A stretch of 64,000 nt of DNA from contig NW_008805089.1 of the NCBI RefSeq assembly GCF_000004825.1, positions 992,001 through 1,056,000 on the forward strand, written 5' to 3'. Source of the stretch: Heterostelium album PN500 (Eukaryota > Evosea > Eumycetozoa > Acytosteliales > Acytosteliaceae). The position numbers and the translations under genes were made by a program. Positions 21,526 through 32,805 of the stretch are shown one piece after another. Every line of letters starts with the position of its first letter. Positions within the stretch are counted from its first letter, which is position 1. Under the pieces are notes generated by a model. It made no database searches and was not told the DNA's origin. It saw nothing but the letters and a program-made list of their open reading frames with translations.

Positions 21526-23180
21526 TTTCTTTCTCTATCTATCTATATATATATAAATCTCTATTAAACTGGTTTTTATCTTCTATCCAAGATTATATTA
21601 TTATTATTACAATGGTTTTGATATAAAATAAAAATAAAAAAATGAAAATAAAAATAAAAATAAAAAAGATTGATTTGATTTGATTAACTGACTGACTAAC
21701 TAAAACTAATCAATTACTTAATTTGATAATATTGTTGAATAATATTTATCGATTTGATTGATTGATTTAATTTTAATTTGATTGATTTAATTGATTGTGA
21801 TTTGATTGATTATTATTATCTTTTAAGCTACACTCTATATTATATATGCATGCTTATTTGTATACGATTAATGATTGATTGATTGTGATAAATAATGATA
21901 TTAAAATGTCTTCTATTATTCAATAGAAAGAATTTGTTAACTATTAGTTAATTTGTTTATTTTAGTTAAAATTTTATTATTACTATTGTTGTTTTGTTTT
22001 GTTATTCTTATTATTTTTATTATTATTATTCTTCCTCTTATTATTATTATTGTGTTATTAAATGGTATGTAGATGGTAACAAAAAAGTAAATTAAAAGAG
22101 TGTTTGAAAGGAAGCAAAAACAAAAAAAAAAAAAAAAAACAATTTTTTTTGTACAATATTTTTATTGTGTGGTAAAAACAATAGTGTTTAGGGATTGCAA
22201 AAAGTCTTTTTTTATTTTTATTTTAATTTTAATTTTTTTTGGTTTGGATCGAAACGACCCTTTAATTTGCCATACCCTAAAGTTGTATTCAATCCAACCC
22301 AAAAACACATTATCTATCTCACAAAATTGACCCACACACCACTAACTCACACACTCACACTCACAGACCAACAGACCGACATAAATTATATGTACACCCT
22401 ATTAACGATTCACTAAAAGATAGATACATGTATAGATTGATAATATTTATTTAACTTTCAATAAAACAATTATAATATTATATAATAATTGATTATGTTG
22501 TGAAAGTAAAAAGAATTGAGAAAATGCTGAAACAAAACAAAAATAATACTTGTATTATTAGTACTAATACTACTATTACGAGTTGTACAACTCGCTCTAC
22601 TTCTCATATTCTACTACTATGGTGAGTGAGGTGAATTGAGTGAATTCAAGAAACAGAGTGAGAGTGTGTATGTGTGCGTGTCAAATAATATTATTAATAT
22701 TGTTATGTATATCTTATTAAAGATTACAATAATCATTACAAAACAAAGACAGAAATTAACATAACATTGTTGTGTTTGGAAAATGATGGGGTATCATAAA
22801 AGTCAGACATTTATTAGATTACCACTATTTCTATGTTGTGAATTTGTGTATTTGTTTATTGTTATTGTTGTGTTTGTTTTGAATGATATATATTGTTTTG
22901 TTTTTTTTTAACTAAATCAGTATAATAAATAAAACATTCGATTCATACATCATCTTTTATTGATGAACTGTGTAATCAATCATTATTATCATCATCATCA
23001 GCATCAGCATAAAAATCATTGTAATCAATCAGCAATATTATGAAACATCATTAAAAATTTCTAATAACGATACAAGTAGTAGGGTATTTACCAATCAAAA
23101 ATCAGTAAAATAATAATGAGCGATGTGTGGTTTGTTGTTTTACTCATTACTGTTTGTATGATTACTATCATACTTAATCT
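21526..23180. other. Long gene-free region upstream of secG
   Basis: About 1.6 kb of AT-rich DNA. It contains GATTGATT-type simple repeats (21660-21890), an A run at 22122-22138, a CA-rich stretch at 22330-22375 (CACACACCACTAACTCACAC) that could serve as a G-box-like element for secG, and a 16-base perfect palindrome at 22579. No convincing coding frame or RNA gene is seen. Confidence 0.45.
22579..22594. promoter_or_regulatory. Perfect 16-base palindrome
   Basis: CGAGTTGTACAACTCG is its own reverse complement and stands in AT-rich DNA about 1,050 bases upstream of the secG start codon. It could be a dimer binding site or chance. Nothing else identifies it. Confidence 0.25.
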
Positions 23181-23189
23181 GTTTTGCAA

Positions 23190-23385
23190 GTGAATAAATT
23201 GATTGAATGATGTTGATCACAACATATTTAAACTAATTTGGATGATTAGATTTTATTTATTAAGATTGTATTGTCAAAAAAAAAGAATTAATTTACAAAT
23301 AGATTCTTATATTAATTTCTGAAATTGAGAAAAAAACATCTTCTTTTCAATCGGGATTTTCAGAGGAACTATTGTTATTGCTTAC
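23190..23385 (+). repeat. Direct repeat flanking the decayed element, left copy
   Basis: Aligns with 25828-26020 in the same orientation. Anchors are GAATAAATTGATTG, ACATA(C/T)TTAAACTAATTTGGA, ATTAATTTCTGAAA and TTTCAA.CGG.ATTTTCA.AGGAA. By eye about 70-75 percent similar in the anchors, lower between them. The two copies bracket the coding relic. Confidence 0.65.
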
Positions 23386-23399
23386 TCTTTGAATAATAT

Positions 23400-25735
23400 T
23401 AAGGGTATAGATACGAGTTCTATTGTATTACAAGAGCTTCTGGTACAAGATTACTTTTAGTCTACTGATAAACACCAAGAGAACAATCGAAACAATGGAA
23501 TCTCGAGAGATAAAATTCTTTTACTGATCAATTGTAAATTATTAATATACCAATAAATACATTAACCATTCTATAGATTAGAAGTACCCATCCAAAAAAT
23601 CGATGGGATTCACCGTTGTTTCGAACATTCGCTACCGTTCGATATATTGTACAAGACGTTGTTTGAGGTGCAGGAGTTACGACCAAACTACGCCACAGAT
23701 TGGAAATGTAGTTTTGGACGCACTGCAATCGTCGTTGCCCGGTGACAAGATCAAGGTGCCAGGCAAAGAGAAGCGTATCTACATTCACTAGATGCTCAAT
23801 GTAGCGGAACTTCGAAATCAACTTTCTATGATTCTATGAATTCGCACAACTACATCCACCACAACAAAATCAAATCCCGAACTTTGTTGATTTCTTGCAC
23901 TCAGACAACATCCTAATTTTAACAACAACAAGTCAACAACAATAAAAGATCATCAAAAAAACAACATAAAACATGGAGTATTTGTTAATGTTATAATTCG
24001 AAAACATAATATAACAATATCGGAAACAACAATGAATTTAATTATTTTAATATTTTAATCATTAAAATCGAAACAACATCATTCTATCTTTTTTTAAAAA
24101 AAAAAATATATTTACCCTTATTGGACTAAACATCATTCTTCTGGAATCATTTAACACTGTCATCTTTTATAACAATTAAACATTTGATGTTTTATACAAC
24201 CTTCAAAATCAACTTTGCAGAAATGTTAGATTTATATTTTTGTTTAATAAAAATCAAAAAAGTTTCATTATTAATTTTAATTATCTTTTCTCTTCACAAC
24301 CTTCAAAATATATACTTTTTTTTTCTACTTAAAATATTATCACAAACTATAATTTTAGATTATTGTACCGGTTGATGGTTTTATAAACACGGTAAATCAT
24401 CCATTTTTTATAAACAAACTAAAAGAACAATCTAAATTGGTAGAAATTTAATATCTATTTAGTGTATTATTTTTAAATTGGTTTTTTTGTAAAAATATAT
24501 CTCTAGTTGGAAGAGACCACGATCCGAATCATGACTACAATGTACCCAGAGGGGTGGAAGGAATTTTAGCAATAGTGGAGTTCAAAAAAGTCAAGTATGT
24601 ATTGAAAAAAGAAAAATAGGTGCAGAAGAGAAAAAGCAAAAGAAAAGAAAAAGAAGATTTCTTAAAAGAAAAAAAAAAAGACAAAAAGAAAGCAAGATAG
24701 TACAACAACAACAAACACTAAAAGAACCAAGATCAACATCTCAGTTCCTATTACAACCAACACACCAATCGAATCTTCTCCCACTTCAGGTTAATTGACT
24801 TCTCATATAGCTACAACTACTTTATCCACCACCATACACTATCCCATCACAAGGATATCCACAACCATACACCACAACCATAATAAAACAAGTTCTTACG
24901 TTTTTCAAATTTGGAGAAGGTATAACTTAAAAGTTGATTGGAGATTTCTGGTGATTGTTGCAAAGAGAATGTTGGTGGATAACCTTGTGGTGGAATAGTG
25001 TATGGTTGTGGATAACCTTGTGATGGATAGTGTATGGTTGTGGATAACATTGTGGTGAGATAATATTATGTAAGTTTTATTTTTAAAACTATTTATTGAA
25101 TCAATAATAAATATCCAATATTAATCAATTTTTTTATAATCTATAGATTATGGTAGAGGTCCTGAACACTTTGGGTATGTTCAAGGTTTGAAGGGAGTCA
25201 AGTCCTCGCCCTATGTCAAACGAGAAATGGAAAATCAACTACATTACACATTCGTCCGTACTGGTGTAAATTTGGACAATATATTGTTGATGAATTCAAC
25301 ACCTCACAGGTATGTGAATTATAATTATTTTTTATATAATTTTAACTGTAGATTTTATTAATTTCATATCATACCTATAGGTATTCTAACCATGTTTAGA
25401 GGTTAATGAAGCTTAATACAATGCTAATCCAAGTAAAACAGTGTCGATAAATCAAAAGTTGTTCGGCATATTGGAGAAGAACTTTGGAAACCACCGGACA
25501 CTCGTCACTCTGATTCCAAGTTACATTATACAAGTAAAATGTATATTCACGACGACAAATCGGTTTTTATAAATCGAGATCAATGCTGCCAATAATTTAT
25601 TGTTGGTAGGTTCAAAAGAACACCATCCTTTATAAAAAGACAGAGATACTCTTTGCTCAAGAGGCATAAGAAGAATCTACTACGGCTGAGGAAAGCTCCG
25701 ATTACTTGAATATATGTGAGTTGATAAATTTGAAA
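23400..25735 (+). pseudogene. Decayed coding relic with TnpB/Fanzor-like C-terminus
   Basis: Broken coding traces follow each other on the plus strand, separated by intron-like AT-rich pieces with GTATGT and CTATAG signals. At 23577-23790: LEVPIQKIDGIHRCFEHSLP, ELRPNYATDW and NVVLDALQSSLPGDKIKVPG. At 24510-24620: DHDPNHDYNVPRGVEGILAI, then a Lys-rich and a Gln/Pro-rich tract. At 25147-25309: YGRGPEHFGYVQGLKGVKSS and ENQLHYTFVRTGVNLDNILL. At 25440-25640: IGEELWKPPDTRHSDS and finally FINRD, followed in a shifted frame by NAANNLLLVG. The last pattern (RD-x-NAAxN) is the end of the RuvC/zinc-ribbon domain of TnpB and its eukaryotic relatives, Fanzor; the G--G-KG-xSxP segment before it fits the same family. 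The earlier segments are not recognised. Many breaks make it non-functional. Other IS-like transposases with the same ribbon are an alternative. Confidence 0.5.
24825..25043. repeat. Inverted repeat / local inversion inside the relic
   Basis: 24825-24878 is similar to the reverse complement of 24994-25042 (arms about 50 bases, spacer about 115). Read on the plus strand the left arm gives PPPYTIPSQGYPQPYTTT; read on the minus strand the right arm gives two tandem units of QGYPQPYTIPP and then a Gln/Ser-rich stretch. The simplest reading is that a small piece of the pseudogene was duplicated or turned around. Confidence 0.6.
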
Positions 25736-25827
25736 ACATTAAAAAAAAAAACAAAAACTAATTTATTTTAACTTAACTGTAATTTTTTTTTGCAGAGAAC
25801 CTTTTTCAAGGGAACAAATTGGAATAA

Positions 25828-26020
25828 ATTGATTGATGTTGATTCTTACGACATACTTAAACTAATTTGGATTAGATTTTTTTGTTAAGATGATTATTTT
25901 GATTATTCAAAAATTGTAAGATTTGAGTGCAGATTTTTGCAATTAATTTCTGAAAAAAACTGATCACGACAGGCAAAAAAATCCTAATCTTTCAACCGGA
26001 ATTTTCAAAGGAATTAGTTT
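25828..26020 (+). repeat. Direct repeat flanking the decayed element, right copy
   Basis: Related to 23190-23385. In this copy the first 80 bases can be read without a stop as FKGTNWNKLIDVDSYDILKL followed by IWIR, so the repeat may itself have been coding. The spacing between copies is 2.64 kb. It ends about 200 bases before the lipase start codon. Confidence 0.6.
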
Positions 26021-26230
26021 TAAATTTACAATTGTGACTTATGTTCGGCAATGAAATTTAAAAAAATATAAAATTTAAATGAAATTTAAAACTTTTTTTT
26101 TTTTTTTTTAAAGTTTTTTCCTCTTTAAATTGGTGGTAGTGAAATAGTTAATCATTCATCTTATCATACCATATAATATTTTTTGATTGAATACAAACAA
26201 TCAATTTTGTTTATTTAGTTTTCATATAAA

Positions 26231-27764
26231 ATGAGATTATCAACACCAGTTTTGATTAATCTCACTTTATTAATAACAATTATATATGTATCATTAGCTA
26301 TACAACTACCAAAACAGAGCACAACTCATGTAGAATGGGATTCAAATGATCCCGATCTTAAAAGAAATATCTCTCGTACGTTATATAATTATATTGTTAA
26401 AAAAGAAATAATAATAAGTTTAGTTTTAAATTTAATTATTTACATTTTGTTGTTAATTTTTTTAAAAAAACAAAAATTTGTTATACTAAATAGAATTAAT
26501 TGTTGCGAGAGGATATCCAGAAGAAGATCATCATGTTGTAACACCAGATGGTTTCATTGTATGCACATTATTTTAGAAAAAAAAAAAAAAACAAACTATT
26601 CAATTATTTAACAATTTACTTCTAAAATGAAAATAGATATCAATTCAGAGAATTCCAGCCGGAAGATACAAAGCCAATCCAAATCCATACGGTGCAAATG
26701 GTAAAGCTGCAATTGTCTTGCAACATGGTGTTGAAGATATTGGAACAAGTTGGGTAATTCAAGAGAATGTCTATCAGAGTTTCGGATTTATCCTCGCAGA
26801 TGCTGGATTCGATGTCTGGATTTCCAATGTCAGAGGTACCACTTACAGTAACTCAAGTATCAATACCAACCCATCAGAGAAAGCAGTAAGTGAAGTGTAT
26901 TCAAATTAGATAATACTTTATTTAAACAATCATATTCATTTTCCATATTCATATTAATTAATAACATGTTAGTTTTGGGCATGGAGTTTCGATCAAATGG
27001 CAGAATACGATTTACCAACGATTCTCGATTATGTGAGAGGCGTCACCAACAATGAACAGGTTGGATATGTCGGACACTCTCAAGGAACTACCATGGGATT
27101 CATTGGATTTGCAAATGAGACTATTGCTGCCAAGATCAATCTCTTTGTTGCTTTGGCACCGGTTGTCAGAGTGACTCACTGCCAGAGTGCATTGTTGGAC
27201 GTCTTGGCAGACTTTGATATTGTCGACATCCTCGAGTTGCTCGGGGAGAAGGCATTCCTCCCGGATACACCAACTCTTCAACATCTGCTTCCAATCATCT
27301 GTGGAAACGATCCATCGCTCTGCTCCAACTCGTTGGCTCTGATCATGGGATGGGACACCAGTAACATCAACAACACACGTCTTCCAGTGATTATGGCACA
27401 CGAACCTGGCGGAACTTCCGTTCAGAACGTAGCTCACTGGGCACAGGCCAAGAAGCACGGATACTACAAATTCAATTACGGTCCCATCGGTAACCTGCAA
27501 CACTATGGTCAGCTCACAGCACCCGCTTACAACATCTCAGAGTTTAGAGCACCCGTTATCTTTTACTATGGTGGCAACGACTATCTTGCCGATCCAACCG
27601 ATGTCGAATGGCTCATTCCACAAGTGCCATCTCTGCTCTACAAGAAATTCCTCCCGACCTACTCGCATCTCGATTTCGTCTGGGGAGAGAATGCCTATCA
27701 AGATATCTATGATGAAGCAGCACAATGGCTTTTAAAGTATGCTACCTATCCAAATTCAAAATAG
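26231..27764 (+). CDS. Secreted/lysosomal acid lipase (AB-hydrolase)
   Basis: Four exons: 26231-26375, 26494-26558, 26637-26885, 26973-27764; 416 residues. A signal peptide (residues 1-24, Leu/Ile-rich) is followed by the acid lipase N-terminal motif RGYPEEDHHVVTPDGFI. The oxyanion segment LQHGVEDIGTSW, the nucleophile elbow GYVGHSQGT, the acidic residue in YYGGNDYLADP and the histidine in YSHLDFVWG are all present. This matches lysosomal acid and gastric lipases, which hydrolyse triglycerides and cholesteryl esters at low pH. Several NxS/T sites suggest glycosylation. The length equals the family norm (about 400), and the catalytic triad is complete, so it should be active. Confidence 0.93.
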
Positions 27765-27989
27765 ATAGACTTATACCATATCGATGTTATATTTACAACG
27801 ACAACAACAACATAACCATATAACATATAAATTGAAATTATCGATGATAACTGTAATAATATTATAATAAATTAAATTGAATTTTTAATTGTAAATCATA
27901 TAAACCTTTAACTTGTTCAAATCAAATTATCATTATATTAATTTGTCTTTTATTCAATTATTTGTTTCAACAAAAAAAAAAATCTTAAA

Positions 27990-29081
27990 TTATTTATATT
28001 GAGTTGAATTTCCATTGTAATAGGAATTCTTTCCATCTTGATTATCATCTTCAGATTGATGAAGTTGTCCAATTCTATTTCTTTTCTTTACATTTGTCTG
28101 TTCCTCTTTCTTTTCCTCATTCTTTTCTATTGGTTGGAAGAATCCACCTTGTTGCTGTTGTTGTTGTGGCTGCGGTGTTGAATTATCATTGCTAAGTGTA
28201 TGTATTCTACCGACTTGTCTTATGCCGGATGAAGATGGTCTATTTGAGGGTGTTGTTTGTTGTCTTTGTTGTGAACCTGGATAAGCAGCAGCAGAAGAAG
28301 AAGTTGTAGATGTAGTTGTAGTTTGTTGACTTGCTGGTGGATACCAAAATGGTGAGAATATACTTGAGACATAGTTTTTGAATTTATCAATGTATCCACC
28401 ATCTTCAGACTCTAAAGTAGATGAAGTGGTGCTATACTGTGTTGTTGATGATGCTGGCTCTACCTCTGGTGGTGGAGTTGGTTTGCTGTTTGGATCGGAA
28501 GAACAGAGAGTAAGTGTTGCAGATGGAACCAAGTCTAGCACTCTCAAACTTAACGACATATCATTCTCAGTGAATATCTTTTTGGGATATGTAATCATCA
28601 AATAGTATGCATGTTTACCATCATTTCTATTCTAAATAGTTATAATGTATCATTCAATCATTTTCATTAATATACTTTTTATAATAGGGTAATAAAAAAA
28701 AAAAATAGAGATACATACCTTATCAATATAACTCTTTACATCATGAAGTTTATCATTTGGTGAAAAGGTAGATTTAATTGAGAATCCATTGGTTAATTTA
28801 CAAACTATAGTTGTCTCTGTATATAAGGGTGGTGATGCTATAGTCTTGTTTGATTGTGTTGGTGATGTTATTTTACTCTTAACGGTTGGTGATGTCATTA
28901 CTTTTTTACTACTATTACTATTGTTTGTTGATGATGATGTGGTTGTTGTAGTTGTCGTTGTTTTTGGTGGTGTTGCTTTTGGTGTTTCTTTCTTTATATT
29001 TGTAGCGTTATTAGTATTTGTCTTTGAGGTTTGTTGTTGTTGTGAAGATGATGCAATTGGTTTCTGTTGATTTGTTGGTCG

Positions 29082-29112
<31 letters not shown>

Positions 29113-29635
29113 GCTTGTTGAGATTGTTTCTGTTGTTGAAACATCAGTAACATTAACAATTGAGCTTGTTGTTGTTGATATTGTTCTTTTGATTTTGTTA
29201 ATATCGATAGTAATTCATCTGATGATTTATCACCGTTAGAGGTGTGAAGTGCAACACCATTCAATCCAATTGTAACAAAGAAAGGAAGTTCTTCTTCACT
29301 ATAAGGATCTGATAAATGAAGAGTAATAATAAAAAAGACATTAGAATATATTTTTATATTATATAACAAACAAACATACATATTTTCTTTAAATTTATAG
29401 CATCTTCAGAATTTACATCAATCTTTTTTAAAATAAAAGTAGATTTGATGAGATCAGACAGTTGTTGTTCATAGTTGAATAGATCTAGTAAGAGAGGATG
29501 TCCATCTGTATCAGCTTCATTATAAACGACGACAGCTAGTATTTTGCTAGTCTGCTTGGATTGTTGAACTGCCTCTGCAAATGATTCATTAAAGAATACA
29601 GATTCTATTATCTCTGTACTATTATCTTCACTCAT
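27990..29635 (-). CDS. UBX-domain protein, UBXN4/erasin-like
   Basis: Three exons: 29380-29635, 28719-29308, 27990-28631; 495 residues. The N-terminal 120 residues form a thioredoxin-like domain (KILAVVVYNEADTDGHPLLL ... PFFVTIG) as in human UBXN4. A Gln-rich and then Ser/Thr-rich linker follows. The UBX domain is at about 250-325 (IVCKLTNGFSIKSTFSPNDK), and a hydrophobic stretch near 370 (FKNYVSSIFSPFWYPP) corresponds to the membrane-hairpin region of erasin. The extreme C-terminus NGNSTQ is also that of human UBXN4. The family recruits p97/VCP (CDC48) to the ER for ER-associated degradation. The intron in the UBX domain is in phase 0. Confidence 0.88.
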
Positions 29636-29970
29636 ATTTATATTATTTTATTATTACTTCAATTTAATTTATCGGGCTAAAACATAAGTAAAAATTTAAA
29701 TTAAACAATTTTTTTTTTTTGCTTTTAAATTTTTTAAGATTTAATTTATTATTTATCATGGTGTGTTACCACTACTACTATTACTACTACTAAAAATCAT
29801 TTAAACATTAATAATAGATTATATACTTGATAATCTAATATTTCATGAATAATAATTATATTATTAAATTAAAAATCAAATGAAAAAACCAGGTTAAACT
29901 GTTTAGCCAAATGATTGAGTTTTTTTTTTTCTCGTCATTTACTTTTAGTTGTGAATAGATTAGTAATACG
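29636..29970. other. Divergent promoter region
   Basis: AT-rich spacer between the minus-strand UBX gene and the plus-strand rhodanese-methyltransferase gene. It contains T and A runs (29709-29720, 29920-29930) and a short ACT repeat near 29770. No gene is seen. Confidence 0.4.
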
Positions 29971-31162
29971 ATGAATATTAAAGATGAAATTCAAAAGATA
30001 TTTAATTGGATAGAGAATCAATGTCAATATGGTTTGATAGATCTTAGAACAAAAGAAGAATTTCAAAGACAACATATTATAAACACTACAAACATTCCTC
30101 TTGACCAACTACCACAAAGAATATTCGAATTACCACCAAGAGTAGAGTATCTATAAATAAGAATAAATAAGAGTAATTATATATACTGATATTTAACTAT
30201 TTATCAATATATATATATAAAATTAGGGAAATAAGATATCATTTTTATATCCAATTAATATTGATGATAGTGGAACAATAACGGATCTTTGTGAATTAGA
30301 ATCATATAAACAATCGATTGAACTTAGAGATACACTCATAAATAGATCAGGTTATCTAGTGGAGTTCATTTGCTATATCGATCAAAATACTCAAGATATC
30401 TTTTTTGCATCATTAATCAACGATAACAACAAAGATATCGATCGTACATTGGTTGAAAGTGGTTCGGTTTCAAGGTTACTTTGGAAAGCTTGTTCATTTT
30501 TAGAATCATCAATAGATTTAATTGACACTCAACTCTTAAAACAACTACAACAACAACCAGAACAAAAACCATCTATTTACTATTCATTGGATTTGGCATG
30601 TGGATCGGGTAGAGATGCATTGTTCATTGCCAAACGAGGTCACTCCAATGTAATAGCAGTGGATCACGATCCAATTCTCCTGAAAAAGATATCGGATGCT
30701 CTACCTCGCTATGGAATACCAGAGGAATCGGTGAGGTGCGTACAACTCGATTTGGAACCGGTTTACATTGATCCTGCACATCTCGATCGAGATCATTCGA
30801 ATCGGTTGGAAACCAATGATCCTTTGAAATACACTGCCGACGAACTCAACAAGTTGAAATCACTGCTTGCACAACTGCGGGCACTGTCTCCGGTCAATGG
30901 CTATCACTTGGTGCATGTTGCACGCTACCTCTACCGGCCACTTCTCCCGATCATAGCAGAGCTAATAGTACCGGGTGGATTCGTTGTATTTCATACATTC
31001 ATGCATCCATCGAAAGGCAAACCCAAACGTCCAAGATACCTACTGAACTACAATGAGCTCAAAGAACGATTTACAAACTCTTTGTTCGACATCATTGAAT
31101 ATCAAGAGACATTACTCGAGGATAATAGACCAATTCAATTTCTATTGGCAAGAAAACAATAA
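29971..31162 (+). CDS. Rhodanese-like domain fused to SAM-dependent methyltransferase
   Basis: Two exons, 29971-30141 and 30227-31162, joined in phase 0; 368 residues. Residues 1-80 are rhodanese-like (GLIDLRTKEEFQRQHIINTT, then PPRGNKISFLYP); no Cys stands at the usual active-site loop, so sulfur transfer is doubtful. Residues 190-368 are a class I methyltransferase: motif I LDLACGSGRDALFIAKRG, motif II acidic VIAVDHDP, and the C-terminal PGGFVVFHTFMHP strand. This fold resembles TehB-like enzymes. The substrate is unknown. The same two domains occur together in some bacterial and protist proteins. Confidence 0.82.
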
Positions 31163-31634
31163 TAATAATAGCGTATATAAATTCCATATATATATAAATA
31201 GTAAATAAATATCTTGATTTATCATTCGAATAATAATATTTCCGATGGATATCAACTTTATTTTATCATTTTTTTTCAATAAAAAAATCTAACCATTATA
31301 TATATCATATCACCATTCCATTCCACTAGACAAATTTGATAATACCGGTAATATAAATAAATACATAATAAAATGATGATTTTTTTTCAATTTATTCATC
31401 ATTTTCATCCCAAAAAAGAAATCATTTTTCAAGGCTCAAATTTCTTTTTTGATTTTTTACATTTTTTTTTATATTAAATTTTAAATTAAAAAAAATAAAT
31501 TTGTGTTGTTCAAAGTATTGCTCATTTCAGTAAAGTCTTTCAATGACCCACTTAAAAGGTGTTTAAATTTCAAATCATTTAATTTTTTTTTATTCTACTA
31601 TCTTTATACTTATTATCCTATCACAAATATTACA
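31163..31634. other. Intergenic, AT-rich
   Basis: A/T-rich spacer with T runs, between two genes on the same strand. An open stretch precedes the SDR start codon in frame from 31503, but the first ATG is at 31635. No other feature is seen. Confidence 0.4.
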
Positions 31635-32672
31635 ATGTTTCATACATCTTTTAGACCAATTCAATCAGTTGGATTAAGATTCTTTACTACCATTAAATCA
31701 TCAGGTAGATATTTAACCTTTAATATCTTAGTTAACTTATCCATTTAATAATATTAATAACAATGGAATAAATCAATTTTTTTATTTTATTTTTTTATTT
31801 TAATATTATAGGTGGCAGACTTGATGGTAAAGTTGCTTTGATCACTGGTGGTGCAGATGGTGTTGGAAAGGAATCATCATTATTGTTTGCCAAAGAAGGT
31901 GCCAAAGTATTGGTTGTAGATCTTGATTCCAATAAAGGAAACAATGTTGTCTCTCAAATCAAATCCAATGGTGGTCAAGCTTATTTCTTCCAAGCTGGTA
32001 AGTATTATTTATTAATTTATTCTTTTACAAAAACAAGATTTTAATAATTAATTTAAATATTCCGTGAATCATTCATTATTAGATGTTAGTAAAGCAGAAC
32101 AAGTAAAGGCAATGATCGAAGTTGCAGAGAAGAACTATGGCAAATTGAATGTGTTGTTCAATAATGCCGGTATTATGATTTCTGAGGACGATGACTCTGT
32201 CAATACCACCGAACAAGTCTGGGAGCAAACCATGAATGTAAATCTTAAGGGTGTATTTTTGGGTTGCAAGTTTGGTGTACCAGCTCTTTTGAGAGCCGGT
32301 GGTGGAAGTATCATCAACACTGCTAGTTTCGTCGCTTTGATGGGTGCCGCCACCCCACAGATTGCCTATACCGCTTCGAAGGGTGGTGTATTGGCCATGT
32401 CCAGAGAGTTGGCAATTATTCATGCACGTCAGAATATCCGTGTCAACGCACTCTGTCCAGGTCCATTGAGAACCGAGCTCTTGGATAAATTCTTGTCCAC
32501 TCCAGAGAAGAGAAATAGACGTCTCGTTCACTTGCCAATGGGTAGATTTGGTTTGGCCGATGAAGTTGCCAAAGGTGCTTTGTTTTTGGCCAGCGATGAC
32601 TCTTCATATGTAACTGCCTCTACATTCTTGGTAGATGGAGGTTTGACTGCTGCCTATGTAACTCCAATCTAA
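31635..32672 (+). CDS. Short-chain dehydrogenase/reductase, probably mitochondrial
   Basis: Three exons: 31635-31704, 31812-31997, 32083-32672; 281 residues. Residues 1-22 (MFHTSFRPIQSVGLRFFTTI) look like a mitochondrial presequence. The classical SDR motifs follow: the cofactor loop TGGADGVG, the NNAG motif (VLFNNAGIM), the catalytic Ser in INTASF, and YTASK. An Asp at the end of the second strand (VVDLDS) favours NAD(H) over NADP(H). The C-terminus (FLVDGGLTAAYVT) is that of the FabG-like classical group. The substrate cannot be told. Confidence 0.9.
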
Positions 32673-32805
32673 ACAATAGTTTCTTTGTCTTTTTTTTTTT
32701 TTTCAAAACGATAAATAAACATCTGTATTAATAATTATAATAATAAGAACACAATTGATATTTGAAAGTTTAAGTTTATCAATAAATATAGTTATTCATT
32801 TTTAT

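Noticed and set aside
22100-22416. Open frames rich in Lys/Phe
   Set aside because: Low-complexity A/T runs explain them; no coding composition.
23603-23821. Small open frames on both strands
   Set aside because: They have no ATG context or splice support and overlap the coding trace of the relic; treated as part of that pseudogene.
24184-24375. 63-codon open frame on the plus strand
   Set aside because: AT-driven Phe/Ile/Leu/Lys composition and no homology; lies inside the decayed region.
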